A model generated the notes under the pieces. The model saw only the letters and a program-made list of their open reading frames with translations. It searched no databases and had not been told where the DNA came from. A stretch of DNA of 64,000 nt. Origin: Rhizobium sp. S152. GTDB taxonomy: Bacteria > Pseudomonadota > Alphaproteobacteria > Rhizobiales > Rhizobiaceae. The stretch lies in contig NZ_JAUDRZ010000026.1 in assembly GCF_030380735.1 (NCBI RefSeq), forward strand, positions 557,360 to 621,359, in the 5' to 3' direction. The translations under genes were made by a program, and so were the position numbers. Shown here in pieces: positions 25,460 to 37,754 of the stretch; positions within the stretch are counted from its first letter, which is position 1; every line of letters starts with the position of its first letter.

Positions 25460-25822
25460 GTGCAGGTATTGCTGGTCGAAGACAACATGCTGCTGGGCGA
25501 CGCGATCCGGGATCATGTCGCAGCGGACGGCCACTCGATAGACTGGTGTCTTAACCTCGCGGAGGCGGAGGACGCAGCCGAAAGCCGGCCCTACGGCGTT
25601 ATCCTTCTCGATCTCCGGCTTCCCGATGGCAACGGCATGAGCCTGCTGAAGGCTATGCGGCGCAAGCAGCGCTCCGTCAATATCATCATCCTGACCGCGC
25701 ACGACCAGACTTCCGACCAGCTCGAAGGCATGCGCAACGGCGCCGATGATTTCCTGGTGAAGCCTTTCGGCCTGTCCGAGCTGTCCGCACGCATGCGGGC
25801 GCTTCCCGGCTGTCATCCTTGA
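25460..25822 (+). CDS. Truncated OmpR-type response regulator (receiver only)
   Basis: A 120-residue protein containing just a receiver domain: acidic pocket E7/D8, phospho-acceptor D51, T79 and K101. The last residues (FGLSELSARMRAL) match the end of the receiver in QseB/PmrA/TctD-like regulators. The reading frame then stops where the linker and DNA-binding winged helix should begin. No histidine kinase gene follows. The GTG at 25460 has GGAG upstream. It is probably the remnant of a two-component system that controlled the adjacent eptA; it could also work as a single-domain receiver. Confidence 0.75.
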   Translation: MQVLLVEDNMLLGDAIRDHVAADGHSIDWCLNLAEAEDAAESRPYGVILLDLRLPDGNGMSLLKAMRRKQRSVNIIILTAHDQTSDQLEGMRNGADDFLVKPFGLSELSARMRALPGCHP

Positions 25823-25862
25823 AAAAGCCGGCTGCCGCATGGCGGGCGCTGCGGCAACCGGC
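25822..25862 (-). terminator. Terminator of the first eptA gene
   Basis: On the minus strand GCCGGTTGCCGC pairs with GCGGCAGCCGGC around a 12-base loop and is followed by TTTTT. It lies about 45 bases beyond the eptA stop and touches the end of the truncated response regulator. Confidence 0.8.
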
Positions 25863-25906
25863 GAAGAAGCGCCGCATTAGCGCGGCGCCTCCCAAGCCTC
25901 TCTCAA

Positions 25907-27574
25907 TCAGTTCACCGCAGCGCTTGCCAGCTTGTCCGTCACCTGCCGGCAAGCCGCGAACACGTCGAGCTTCGGATCGTAGACCTTCGTCGCGACGTCC
26001 ATCAGCCCGAGCACGCTGTGAAAGAAATTGTCGTGCGAGCGCGGCTCGGCCGCATGCTTGGCCATGCAGCTCATGTCGTAGCCGGCGGACTTTGCCAGAT
26101 CGTCGCCGACCCAAGTCAGGAACGGCACGTGTGTCTGCTCACTCGGCGCGATGATATAGGGCGTGCCGTGCAGGTAGATGCCGTTCTCACCGAGCGACTC
26201 GCCGTGATCGGAGACATAGACGACGGCGCCGGCAACGCTCGCCGCATGCTGCTTCAGCTTGTCGATGACGGTCGAGACGACATGATCGGTATAGAGGATC
26301 GTGTTGTCGTAGGCGTTGGTGATCTCTTCTGGCGTGCAGGACCCAAAGTCATTGGCCCGGCAGTCGGGAACGAAGCGGCGGTATTCGTCGGGATAGCGCG
26401 CATAATAGGCAGGCCCGTGGCTGCCGAGCTGGTGCAGCACCAGCACGCTGTCTCCCTTGACGTTCGCAAGCCAGTTGTCGACCTTGTCGAGCAGGATTTC
26501 ATCGAGGCATTCGCCATCCTTGCAGAAGCGCGGATCGCCCGATTTCGGCAGATAGGTGTAATCGACGCGATCGGTGACGTGATAGCTGCCGGTATCGTTG
26601 TCGAGCCAGGTCACATCGACCTTGGCGTGGGTCAAGACGTCTAGAAGGTTCTGCGTCGCCAGTCCCTTGGTGTGGGTGTAGGCGGTGCGAGTATAGACCG
26701 AATACATGCAAGGCAGGGAAACGGCGGTCGCGGTCCCGCAGCTGGTCGTATTGGGGAAATAGACCACGTTCTGCTTTTCGAGTTCCGGGTTCGTCTTCTT
26801 CTTGTAGCCGCCGAGCGAAAAATCGTCGGCACGTGCCGTTTCGCCGGTGATGATGATCGTCACCCGCGGCTTGCTGAGCCCCGTCGTATTGACGCGACGC
26901 GCGTCGGTTCCGAGCGGCTCGGCAACGATGTCCGCTTCCTTGCCGGATGAAACCGCGAAACGAATGGTGCTGGTGATCGGCACGAACGGATTGAGCCGGT
27001 CCAGCAGATCCTTGTGCGCACGCCCGATGCCGGCAAACGCGCGGTAATCCCCGAAACCCACCGCGGCGAAGACCGCGAGGCAGGCGAGAATGACGCCGGT
27101 ATTATGCGCGAGCTTCTGGAAGAAAGGCCGGTGACGGATGCGCACCCAGACGATCAGCAGCGAGGGCAGAATGCCGGTCAGAAGCATGTGCGTGACGAAG
27201 CGCGCGGTGATCAGATGCCCGGTTTCCGCGCCAGTCGAAACGGCTGCGTTGCGGATCATCTCCTTGTCGATGATCACCCCGAACTGATCGGTGAACCACG
27301 AACCGGCGGAAGCCGACAGCACGAACAGGATCAGAAACGGCTTGGTGATGTATTTGGCCGAGAATGCGGTGATGATCGCCATCGCCGCGGCCGAGATCCC
27401 GATGACGAAGAGCACGAAGGCGAAGCGGTCGGAAGCGAAGTAACCGTATGCTGCGGTCCAGAAGGATCGGTTTGTGACGAGAAGCAGATAGAGGGTGGTT
27501 ATGAAGCAGAGCGTTATGCTGCCAATCTCCGGCCGCCTGGCAAGCAGGCCAGCTTTCATGCCGTTATCATTCAA
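25907..27574 (-). CDS. eptA: Lipid A phosphoethanolamine transferase (EptA-like), copy 1
   Basis: A protein of about 555 residues, normal length for the family. Five TM helices occupy residues 1-180 and are followed by a periplasmic sulfatase-type domain. The metal-binding Glu lies in TGETARADDFSLGGY, the catalytic Thr in NTTSCGTATAVSLPC near residue 277, and further zinc ligands in YVSDHGESLGENGIYLHG. It should transfer phosphoethanolamine to lipid A and lower surface charge. The TTG at 27574 has GGAGA seven bases before it, and both copies share the Leu-Asn-Asp start; an ATG at 27559 is the alternative. A direct-repeat site lies upstream. Confidence 0.9.
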   Translation of the reverse strand: MNDNGMKAGLLARRPEIGSITLCFITTLYLLLVTNRSFWTAAYGYFASDRFAFVLFVIGISAAAMAIITAFSAKYITKPFLILFVLSASAGSWFTDQFGVIIDKEMIRNAAVSTGAETGHLITARFVTHMLLTGILPSLLIVWVRIRHRPFFQKLAHNTGVILACLAVFAAVGFGDYRAFAGIGRAHKDLLDRLNPFVPITSTIRFAVSSGKEADIVAEPLGTDARRVNTTGLSKPRVTIIITGETARADDFSLGGYKKKTNPELEKQNVVYFPNTTSCGTATAVSLPCMYSVYTRTAYTHTKGLATQNLLDVLTHAKVDVTWLDNDTGSYHVTDRVDYTYLPKSGDPRFCKDGECLDEILLDKVDNWLANVKGDSVLVLHQLGSHGPAYYARYPDEYRRFVPDCRANDFGSCTPEEITNAYDNTILYTDHVVSTVIDKLKQHAASVAGAVVYVSDHGESLGENGIYLHGTPYIIAPSEQTHVPFLTWVGDDLAKSAGYDMSCMAKHAAEPRSHDNFFHSVLGLMDVATKVYDPKLDVFAACRQVTDKLASAAVN

Positions 27575-27664
27575 TTGTCCGTCTCCAATGCTGACTTCCC
27601 TGCGCCACACCCGCGAAAAGAATCACGCGGTAGGCGATGTTGGTGCCAGCCATGCCGGGGATTT

Positions 27665-27680
27665 CTGACAGCCACCTGAA
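27665..27680 (-). promoter_or_regulatory. Direct-repeat regulator site upstream of eptA copy 1
   Basis: CTGACAGCCACCTGAA on the plus strand (TTCAGGTGGCTGTCAG on the minus) lies about 90 bases before eptA and after the phosphatase stop. It matches the other sites at 13 of 13 fixed positions. Confidence 0.6.
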
Positions 27681-27706
27681 TAGCCCGGGATGCGGATGGC
27701 CCGGAC

Positions 27707-28288
27707 CTAGCCCTTTATGCGGAAATGCTTTTCCAGCCCGGCCCAGCTCGTTTCCATCGCGTAGGTGCCGGAGAAATAAGGAATGGCAACGTGGCCGTAG
27801 AGCGGAGAAAGCTGCCACTCCGCGAGACCGCTGCGGACGCCGGCGATCTGCTGGCTATAGAGAACCGAAACCAGGCCGGTCCTATCCGCTCCGGATTGGC
27901 AGTGGATGAGGATGGGTTTCGGAGCCGCCTTCATGATGGCGAGCAACTGCTCCGCCCGCTCCGGCGTCAGGATGCGAGAAGACGACATCTCGAAATCGAT
28001 GTGCTGGATCCCGAGGCTGCGGGAAGTCGCGATCTCGTCCGAGTACCACTGCGCACCGTCGCTTTCGCCACGCAGGTTGATGACCGTTTCGATCCCGTGT
28101 TCACGAACATAGGATGCCAGTTGCTCCGACGAAGGCTGGGCAGACCGGTAGAGTTCATGCGCCACCACCGTGTGAAAATTGCCGCTCTTCTGCAGATAGA
28201 CAAAGTAGCCGCCGATAACTGTCGCGAGCAAAAGAACGACGCTTGCCGGGATCACAAACAAGCGCCGTTGGAAAAAACCTGTACGCAT
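27707..28288 (-). CDS. Membrane-anchored tyrosine-phosphatase-like protein
   Basis: A 193-residue protein with one N-terminal TM helix (about residues 10-32). The catalytic domain carries the Cys-phosphatase P-loop HCQSGADRT (C130, R136) and the upstream general-acid region. It resembles dual-specificity or PTPMT1-like phosphatases, which can act on phospholipids such as phosphatidylglycerophosphate. It shares the direct-repeat site with both eptA genes, so a role in envelope lipid or lipid A phosphate metabolism is inferred. The catalytic domain is probably periplasmic, judging from the single helix. Confidence 0.8.
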   Translation of the reverse strand: MRTGFFQRRLFVIPASVVLLLATVIGGYFVYLQKSGNFHTVVAHELYRSAQPSSEQLASYVREHGIETVINLRGESDGAQWYSDEIATSRSLGIQHIDFEMSSSRILTPERAEQLLAIMKAAPKPILIHCQSGADRTGLVSVLYSQQIAGVRSGLAEWQLSPLYGHVAIPYFSGTYAMETSWAGLEKHFRIKG

Positions 28289-28342
28289 AGGGCATGCCTC
28301 TCACTGCACGTTGGTGCAACGAGACGCTTATGGGCGCCCCTC

Positions 28343-28358
28343 CTGACAGCTACCTGAA
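28343..28358 (-). promoter_or_regulatory. Direct-repeat regulator site upstream of the phosphatase gene
   Basis: CTGACAGCTACCTGAA on the plus strand (TTCAGGTAGCTGTCAG on the minus) lies 55 bases before the start of the phosphatase and 27 bases beyond the glpK stop. Confidence 0.6.
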
Positions 28359-28385
28359 TGACATCTGCATCGCGAAGCCTCCGGC

Positions 28386-29888
28386 CTACGCAGCACCTCG
28401 ACTCGACAAGGTACGCGAAACGGCATCTCGCCAACCGGCGATCCTCGTCTGCCGCTCAGCCTCCGGCATCGATGGTTGGAAGCGGCGATTACAGCCCCAG
28501 GCCTCGGCGAACCGCGCCCGGTCGGGCCAGACTCCAGCCTTCGATCCGGCGAGCCAGGCAGCGCCCAGTGCCGTCGTCTCGGTCACCTCCGAGAGATCCA
28601 CTGGATTGCCAACCAGATCGGCCAGCCGCTGCATCGTCCAGTCGGAACGCGCCATGCCGCCATCCACCCGCAACACCGTCTCGATGTGGTGGTCACCCCA
28701 ATCCTTGCGCATGGCGACGAGCAGATCGAGCGTCTGGTAGGCGACGGACTCCAGGACCGCGCGTGCCAGCTCGGCCCGCCCACTGTTCCTGGTCAGCCCG
28801 AAGATCGCGCCTCGCGCTTCCGGATCCCAATAGGGAGCGCCGAGCCCCGTGAATGCCGGCACCATATAGACCTGCTGGCCCGGATCGGCCTTTACGGCCA
28901 GCAACCCGCTTTCCGAAGCCTGCGAGATGATGCCAAGACCATCGCGCAGCCATTGCACCGCCGCACCCGCGATGAAGATCGAGCCCTCCAGCGCATAGGT
29001 CGTCTCGCCGTTCAGCCGATAGGCGATCGTCGTGATCATCCGGTTGTTGGAGGCGACCCGATCTCGCCCCGTGTTGAGCAGGGCGAAGCACCCGGTGCCG
29101 TAGGTGGATTTCATCATGCCGGGGTCGAAGCAGGCATTTCCGATCGTCGCCGCCTGCTGATCGCCGGCAACGCCGACGATCGGGATAGCGGCACCGAACA
29201 ACGCCTTGTCAGTCAACCCATAGTCATCCGCGCAGTCCTTTACTTCGGGAAGCATCGCCGGCGGGATTTTGAGAAGCGCCAGCAACTCGTCGTCCCAGGC
29301 GCCATCGGCGATATTGTAAAGCAACGTCCGCGATGCATTCGTGGCATCGGTGGCGTGACAGCGCCCGCCCGTAAGGTTGAAGATCAGCCAGGCATCGACC
29401 GTCCCGAAGCAGATCTCGCCTGCTTCGGCGCGCCTGCGCAGTCCGTCGACATTGTCGAGCAGCCAGCGCAGCTTGGTTCCGGAAAAGTAGGGATCGAGCA
29501 ACAGTCCCGTCTTCGCACTGAACAGCCGCTCGTAACCATCGACCTTGAGACGATCGCACATCTCCGCCGTGCGCCGGTCCTGCCAGACGATCGCCCTATA
29601 AAGCGCCCTACCCGTCTTGCGCTCCCAGACGATCGTGGTCTCGCGCTGGTTGGTGATACCGATCGCGGCAAGATCAGCGGCCTCGATGCCGGCGCTGGAT
29701 ATCGCCTCACGCACGGTCGAGACGACCGTCTCCCAAATCTCGGCCGGATCGTGCTCCACCCAGCCCGGCCTCGGGTAATGCTGCCTGATCTCCTCCTGCG
29801 CCGAGCCGACCATCCTCATCGCCCCGTCGAAGATGATCGCGCGCGACGATGTCGTCCCCTGGTCGATCGCAAGAATGTGCCCGCTCAT
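28386..29888 (-). CDS. glpK: Glycerol kinase
   Basis: A 500-residue protein, full length for GlpK, which phosphorylates glycerol to glycerol 3-phosphate with ATP. The N-terminus ILAIDQGTTSSRAIIFD is the phosphate-binding loop. WQDRRT, GTVDAWLIFNLTGG and VRVDGGMARSDWTMQ-type FGGY motifs follow. ATG at 29888 follows GGGGA. It is the last gene of the glycerol cluster, 141 bases after the binding-protein gene, and supplies the substrate of GlpD. Confidence 0.95.
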   Translation of the reverse strand: MSGHILAIDQGTTSSRAIIFDGAMRMVGSAQEEIRQHYPRPGWVEHDPAEIWETVVSTVREAISSAGIEAADLAAIGITNQRETTIVWERKTGRALYRAIVWQDRRTAEMCDRLKVDGYERLFSAKTGLLLDPYFSGTKLRWLLDNVDGLRRRAEAGEICFGTVDAWLIFNLTGGRCHATDATNASRTLLYNIADGAWDDELLALLKIPPAMLPEVKDCADDYGLTDKALFGAAIPIVGVAGDQQAATIGNACFDPGMMKSTYGTGCFALLNTGRDRVASNNRMITTIAYRLNGETTYALEGSIFIAGAAVQWLRDGLGIISQASESGLLAVKADPGQQVYMVPAFTGLGAPYWDPEARGAIFGLTRNSGRAELARAVLESVAYQTLDLLVAMRKDWGDHHIETVLRVDGGMARSDWTMQRLADLVGNPVDLSEVTETTALGAAWLAGSKAGVWPDRARFAEAWGCNRRFQPSMPEAERQTRIAGWRDAVSRTLSSRGAA

Positions 29889-30029
29889 TGCTGTCCCCGG
29901 ACAATGGATCACCCGCCCGCCGCAAGAGCGGCAGGTTGAGCGATGTGTGTTCATGAAATGGTGGCCGGCTTCATGGCGTACGGCCTGGATGGAATTGGCC
30001 GGGGCTGGTGCCCCGGCCAGGACAGCCCG

Positions 30030-31754
<1,725 letters not shown>

Positions 31755-31830
31755 GATATCCTCCCAAGGTTTGCGATTGCAGTCTTCACGTCAGGCGGCC
31801 AGTAGCCCCGGCCATCTGTATTGTCCTGTC

Positions 31831-32112
31831 CTAGACGTAGCGGAACACGCCGATCGCGTAGACTACGGCAAGGCCAAGAGCCCACCACAGGTTGGGCCCG
31901 ACCAGGCCCAGCCATGCGAGATGAATGAACGCTGCTCCCAGCAGCGATATGAAGAGACGGTCTCCCCGCGTGGTCTCGAACCTCAAGACCCCCACCCGCG
32001 GAGAGCCGCCCGGCGCCAGATATTCCCATACGCTCATGCCGATCAAAAGCATGAGGATCGTCAGGAAAAACAATGCGGTCGGCAGCGTCCACGCCATCCA
32101 GGAAAAGTTCAT
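31831..32112 (-). CDS. glpU: Small membrane protein of the glycerol transporter (DUF2160)
   Basis: A 93-residue protein with about three hydrophobic stretches (MAWTLPTALFFLTILMLLIG, LFISLLGAAFIHLAWLG, WALGLAVVYAIGVF). The opening matches DUF2160. It sits between the second permease and the binding protein, the glpU position in rhizobia. It is thought to be an accessory subunit of the importer; its exact role is not known. Confidence 0.9.
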   Translation of the reverse strand: MNFSWMAWTLPTALFFLTILMLLIGMSVWEYLAPGGSPRVGVLRFETTRGDRLFISLLGAAFIHLAWLGLVGPNLWWALGLAVVYAIGVFRYV

Positions 32113-32131
32113 GTCGGGTCTCCTTCCCTTG

Positions 32132-32971
<840 letters not shown>

Positions 32972-32984
32972 GGTCCTCTCCTCC

Positions 32985-33851
<867 letters not shown>

Positions 33852-33854
33852 GGC

Positions 33855-34925
33855 TCAGCCCTCCCTGCCGACGCGCCAGGAATCGGCGTAGATATTGATG
33901 GCTGTGGGATCGAAGGTGACGCGCGCCTCGGCGGGTATCTCCGCATCCTCGGTGACGACGATCGAGATCGGCTGCCCGGCGAAATCCGCCCGAACGATCT
34001 TCTGCCGGCCGATATCCTCGACCCGGTTGATGGTCACAGGCATGCCCTCGCGCCCGATGCGAATAAATTCGGGCCGGATGCCAAGCTCAGTCTTGGCTCC
34101 CGCGGCAGCCTTCGGCGCGTAGTCAAGCGTTAGGCTTTCAGCCCCTATCGTCACTCTGCTGCCATCGAGCTTTGCCGGCAGGACGTTCATGCCGGGCGAG
34201 CCGATGAAGTAACCGACGAAGGTGTGGCTGGGCTTTTCGAAGAGCTCGGCGGGCGTGCCGATCTGCACGATTTCGCCCTCATACATCACGACAACCTTGT
34301 CGGCGAAGGTCAGCGCCTCGGTCTGGTCGTGCGTGACATAGACCATGGTGAAACCGAACTGCTTGTGCAGCCTTTTCAGCTGCGAGCGCAGCACCCATTT
34401 CATATGCGGATCGATGACCGTCAGCGGCTCGTCGAACAGGATGGCGTTGACGTCGTTGCGCACCAGGCCGCGCCCGAGCGAGATCTTCTGCTTCTGGTCG
34501 GCCGTCAGCCCCTGCGCCTTGCGCCGCGCCATCGGCGCAAGGTCGATGACGTCGAGCATGTCGCGAACGCGGCGATCGACCTCCGGCTCGGCCACGCCGC
34601 GATTACGCAGCGGAAAGGCCAGATTGTCGTAGACCGTCATCGTGTCGTAGATGACGGGAAACTGAAACACCTGCGCGATGTTGCGTGCCTGTGTCGCGAG
34701 GTTGGTCACGTCCTTGCCATCGAACAGGATGCGGCCATGCGATGGCTGCAGCAGCCCGGAGATGATGTTGAGCAGCGTCGTCTTCCCGCAACCCGATGGT
34801 CCAAGCAGCGCATAGGCGCCGCCGTCGTTCCATTCGTGGTCGACTTCGCGCAGCGCGTAGTCCTTGTCCGATTGCGGGTTCGGCCCGTAGGCGTGGCGGA
34901 TGTGGTCGAGCGTGATGCGTGCCAT
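33855..34925 (-). CDS. glpT: Glycerol ABC transporter ATP-binding protein
   Basis: A 356-residue MalK-type ATPase: Walker A GPSGCGKTT, a signature region variant (LTADQKQKISLGRGL in place of LSGGQ), Walker B ILFDEPLTVIDPHMK, then a C-terminal OB-fold domain. The ATG at 34925 was chosen by the family start. It differs from its partner ATPase, so the transporter probably uses a heterodimer. The LSGGQ change to ADQK is worth noting and is seen by eye only. Confidence 0.92.
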   Translation of the reverse strand: MARITLDHIRHAYGPNPQSDKDYALREVDHEWNDGGAYALLGPSGCGKTTLLNIISGLLQPSHGRILFDGKDVTNLATQARNIAQVFQFPVIYDTMTVYDNLAFPLRNRGVAEPEVDRRVRDMLDVIDLAPMARRKAQGLTADQKQKISLGRGLVRNDVNAILFDEPLTVIDPHMKWVLRSQLKRLHKQFGFTMVYVTHDQTEALTFADKVVVMYEGEIVQIGTPAELFEKPSHTFVGYFIGSPGMNVLPAKLDGSRVTIGAESLTLDYAPKAAAGAKTELGIRPEFIRIGREGMPVTINRVEDIGRQKIVRADFAGQPISIVVTEDAEIPAEARVTFDPTAINIYADSWRVGREG

Positions 34926-34938
34926 GTCCCTACCCCCT

Positions 34939-36015
34939 TCAGGCCGTCGCGCCGGACGAGATCGCCCGGCCATTGGTGTCGAACGCCATCAGGTGACGCC
35001 CGTCCAGGAAGACGTCGATATCGGTGTCCGGATCGATGTCGTGAATGCCATGCGCCAGCATCACCCAGCGCACACCCTCGTAGTCGAGATAGACGAAGCT
35101 CTCCGAGCCGGTGATCTCGGAAAGCTGCGTACGCGCTTTGAGCCGCACCGCGCCCGGCGTCTGCGCCGCAAGCCCGAGGTGATGCGGATGAAACGCCACC
35201 GTCACCGGGCCGTCGGCCATAGCTGCAAGATGCGCCGGCACCGAAAACACCTCGCGCCCGTCGCGCTGGAACAGCGCGCCCGCTTTCACCACGTCGATGA
35301 AGTTGAGCGGTGGATCGGCAAAGGTCTTGGCGGTGGTGAGATCGCGCGGCGTCCGGTAGACCGAAATCGTCGGCCCGAACTGCGTCACGCGCCCCTCGGA
35401 CAACGTCGCCGTATTGCCGCCGAGCAGCAATGCTTCCGAAGGCTCCGTGGTCGCATAGACGAAGATCGCGCCAGATTGCGCGAATATTCTCGGCAGTTCG
35501 GCGCGCAGTTCCTCGCGCAGCTTGTAATCGAGGTTGGCGAGCGGCTCGTCCATCAGGACGAGGCTGGCGTTCTTGACCAAGGCGCGGGCAAGCGCCGTGC
35601 GCTGCTGCTGGCCACCGGAGAGATTGAGCGGCGTGCGATCGAGATAGGGCGTCAGCCGCAAAAGGTCCGCAGCCTTGCGCACCTCGCGGTCGATGGTTGC
35701 GGCATCCTTCCCCGCGATCCGCATCGGCGAGGCGATGTTCTCGTAGACGGTGAAGGCGGGGTAGTTGATGAACTGCTGGTAGACCATCGCGACATTGCGC
35801 TTCTGCACCGGCTTGCCGGTGACATCCACGCCGTCGAAACGAATCGTCCCGCTGGTCGGCCGATCGAGCCCGGCCATCAGCCGCATCAGCGACGTCTTGC
35901 CCGACAGGGTCGGCCCCAGGAGCACGTTCAACGTGCCGCGTTCAAACGCGAGATCGGTCGCGTGGATATGCGTATCCCCGCCCACCGTCTTCGCGACATT
36001 TAGCAATTCCAGCAT
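34939..36015 (-). CDS. glpS: Glycerol ABC transporter ATP-binding protein
   Basis: A 358-residue ATPase with Walker A variant GPTLSGKTS, intact signature NLSGGQQQR, Walker B VLMDEPLANLDYK and a C-terminal TOBE-like domain. The neighbouring ATPase has a normal Walker A but an altered signature. In a heterodimer the two nucleotide sites would therefore be asymmetric. It is the first transporter gene, 45 bases behind glpD. Confidence 0.92.
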   Translation of the reverse strand: MLELLNVAKTVGGDTHIHATDLAFERGTLNVLLGPTLSGKTSLMRLMAGLDRPTSGTIRFDGVDVTGKPVQKRNVAMVYQQFINYPAFTVYENIASPMRIAGKDAATIDREVRKAADLLRLTPYLDRTPLNLSGGQQQRTALARALVKNASLVLMDEPLANLDYKLREELRAELPRIFAQSGAIFVYATTEPSEALLLGGNTATLSEGRVTQFGPTISVYRTPRDLTTAKTFADPPLNFIDVVKAGALFQRDGREVFSVPAHLAAMADGPVTVAFHPHHLGLAAQTPGAVRLKARTQLSEITGSESFVYLDYEGVRWVMLAHGIHDIDPDTDIDVFLDGRHLMAFDTNGRAISSGATA

Positions 36016-36060
36016 TACGGCTCCCCTGCCTCCTCACAGCGGGGACCACATGCCGCGCTT

Positions 36061-37587
36061 CTATCCGGCCATCTGAGCCGGTAGCGCGGCCATGTACTCC
36101 TCCAAAACCGCGGCTTGCTCCTTCGTCAGGCGCAAGCCTTCCTTCGTTCTCCTCCAAAGCACGTCATCGGCGTGTCTCGCCCATTCGTGCTCGATCAGGT
36201 AGCGAACCTCCACTTCGTAAAGGTCGCTCCCGAAACAGCGCCCGAGATCCTCGGTCCCGCGCGCCTGTCCCAAAACTATCGTTGCCTTTGTGCCGTAGCG
36301 GCGAACGAGGCGACGGGCATGCGCATCATCGAGAAACGGATAGCCGCCCTTCAGCTTGCGCACTTCCGCCTCGTATCCCTGAGCCGGAAAATCGCCGCCG
36401 GGCAGATGGCTCCTTGCCGTCCACGGCGCGCCCTTGCTGCCGATCGCCGCGCCGATCTTTTCCAGCGCGTGTTCCGACAGCCGCCGATAGGTGGTGAGCT
36501 TGCCGCCGAAGACGTTGAGCAACGGCGCCTGTCCACCCTCGCCTTCGAGCTTCAGAACGTAATCGCGCGTCGCTTCCTGCGCCTTGGAAGCGCCGTCGTC
36601 GAACAGCGGACGCACGGCGGAATAAGTCCAGACGATATCGTCAGGCCGTACCGGCTCGTTGAAATATTCGCTCGCGGCCTTGCAGAGGTAGCTGGTTTCC
36701 TCGTCGGAGATCTTTACATCCTTCGGATCGGCCGTGTAGTCGCGATCGGTGGTGCCGATCAGCGTGAAATCCTGCTCGTAGGGGATCGCGAAGATGATGC
36801 GGTTATCCGGATTCTGGAAGAAATACGCCCTCGGATCGTTGAACTTCTTCTTCACGACGATATGGCTGCCCTGGACAAGACGTACGTGCCGCGCCTCGTT
36901 CTGCCCGAAGGCGGCGCGAATGACGTGGTCGACCCAGGGACCCGCCGCGTTGACCAGCATCCGCGCCTGGAAATGCCGCGTCTCGCCGCTCACCGTGTCC
37001 ACGGTCTCGATCGCCCAGACACCGTTCTCGCGATGAGCCGAAACGACCTTGGTGCGCGGCATGATCAGCGCACCCTTGTCGGCTGCGTCGCGGGCGTTCA
37101 GCACGACCATGCGGGCATCGTCCACCCAGCCGTCGGAATATTCGAACGCCTTGGTGAACAGCGACTTCAGCGGCTTTCCCGCCGGATCGCGGCGCATATC
37201 CAGCACCTTGGTCGCCGGCAAAAGCTTGCGGCCGCCGAGGTGGTCGTAGAGGAACAGCCCCAGCCGGATCAACCATGCCGGCCGGATCCCGCCCTTGTGG
37301 TAAGGTAGCACGAAGCGCATCGGCCAGATGATGTGCGGCGCCATGGCCCACAGGATCTCCCGCTCCATCAGCGATTCTCGCACCAAACGAAACTCGCGGT
37401 GTTCGAGATAACGCAGGCCGCCATGAATGAGCTTGGTGGCGCCGGAGGACGTGCCTGAGGCGAAATCGTTCATTTCGGCGAGCGCCACCGAATAGCCGCG
37501 GCCGATGGCGTCGCGCGCGATCCCGCAGCCGTTTATGCCGCCGCCAATGACGAAAAGATCGTGAATCTGACCGCTCACGCGCCCCAT
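36061..37587 (-). CDS. glpD: Glycerol-3-phosphate dehydrogenase
   Basis: A 508-residue membrane-associated flavoprotein that oxidises glycerol 3-phosphate to dihydroxyacetone phosphate and feeds electrons to quinone. The FAD-binding GGGINGCG lies at about 15-22, and SSGATKLIHGGLRYLE is the next conserved block. The C-terminal part carries TYRRLSEHAL. It is the first gene of the glycerol cluster. No DeoR-type GlpR gene is present next to it in this window. Confidence 0.95.
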   Translation of the reverse strand: MGRVSGQIHDLFVIGGGINGCGIARDAIGRGYSVALAEMNDFASGTSSGATKLIHGGLRYLEHREFRLVRESLMEREILWAMAPHIIWPMRFVLPYHKGGIRPAWLIRLGLFLYDHLGGRKLLPATKVLDMRRDPAGKPLKSLFTKAFEYSDGWVDDARMVVLNARDAADKGALIMPRTKVVSAHRENGVWAIETVDTVSGETRHFQARMLVNAAGPWVDHVIRAAFGQNEARHVRLVQGSHIVVKKKFNDPRAYFFQNPDNRIIFAIPYEQDFTLIGTTDRDYTADPKDVKISDEETSYLCKAASEYFNEPVRPDDIVWTYSAVRPLFDDGASKAQEATRDYVLKLEGEGGQAPLLNVFGGKLTTYRRLSEHALEKIGAAIGSKGAPWTARSHLPGGDFPAQGYEAEVRKLKGGYPFLDDAHARRLVRRYGTKATIVLGQARGTEDLGRCFGSDLYEVEVRYLIEHEWARHADDVLWRRTKEGLRLTKEQAAVLEEYMAALPAQMAG

Positions 37588-37754
37588 GCCCCCAGAAATG
37601 CCGCAACGCAACAGAACAACGCAATTGCGAAAGTGAAAACAGTTAAATCGAAACAAAATCGAATGTCAAACGAATGTTTCGCACAGTTATGCCGCGCGCC
37701 GATGTCGGGCGTATGACGGTGCCAGCCCGCGCTTTCTGAAATTATCGAAGGATT

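Noticed and set aside
28476..29939. Plus-strand 487-codon frame opposite glycerol kinase
   Set aside because: Glycerol kinase on the minus strand is full length with all motifs; the opposite frame has no recognisable domain.
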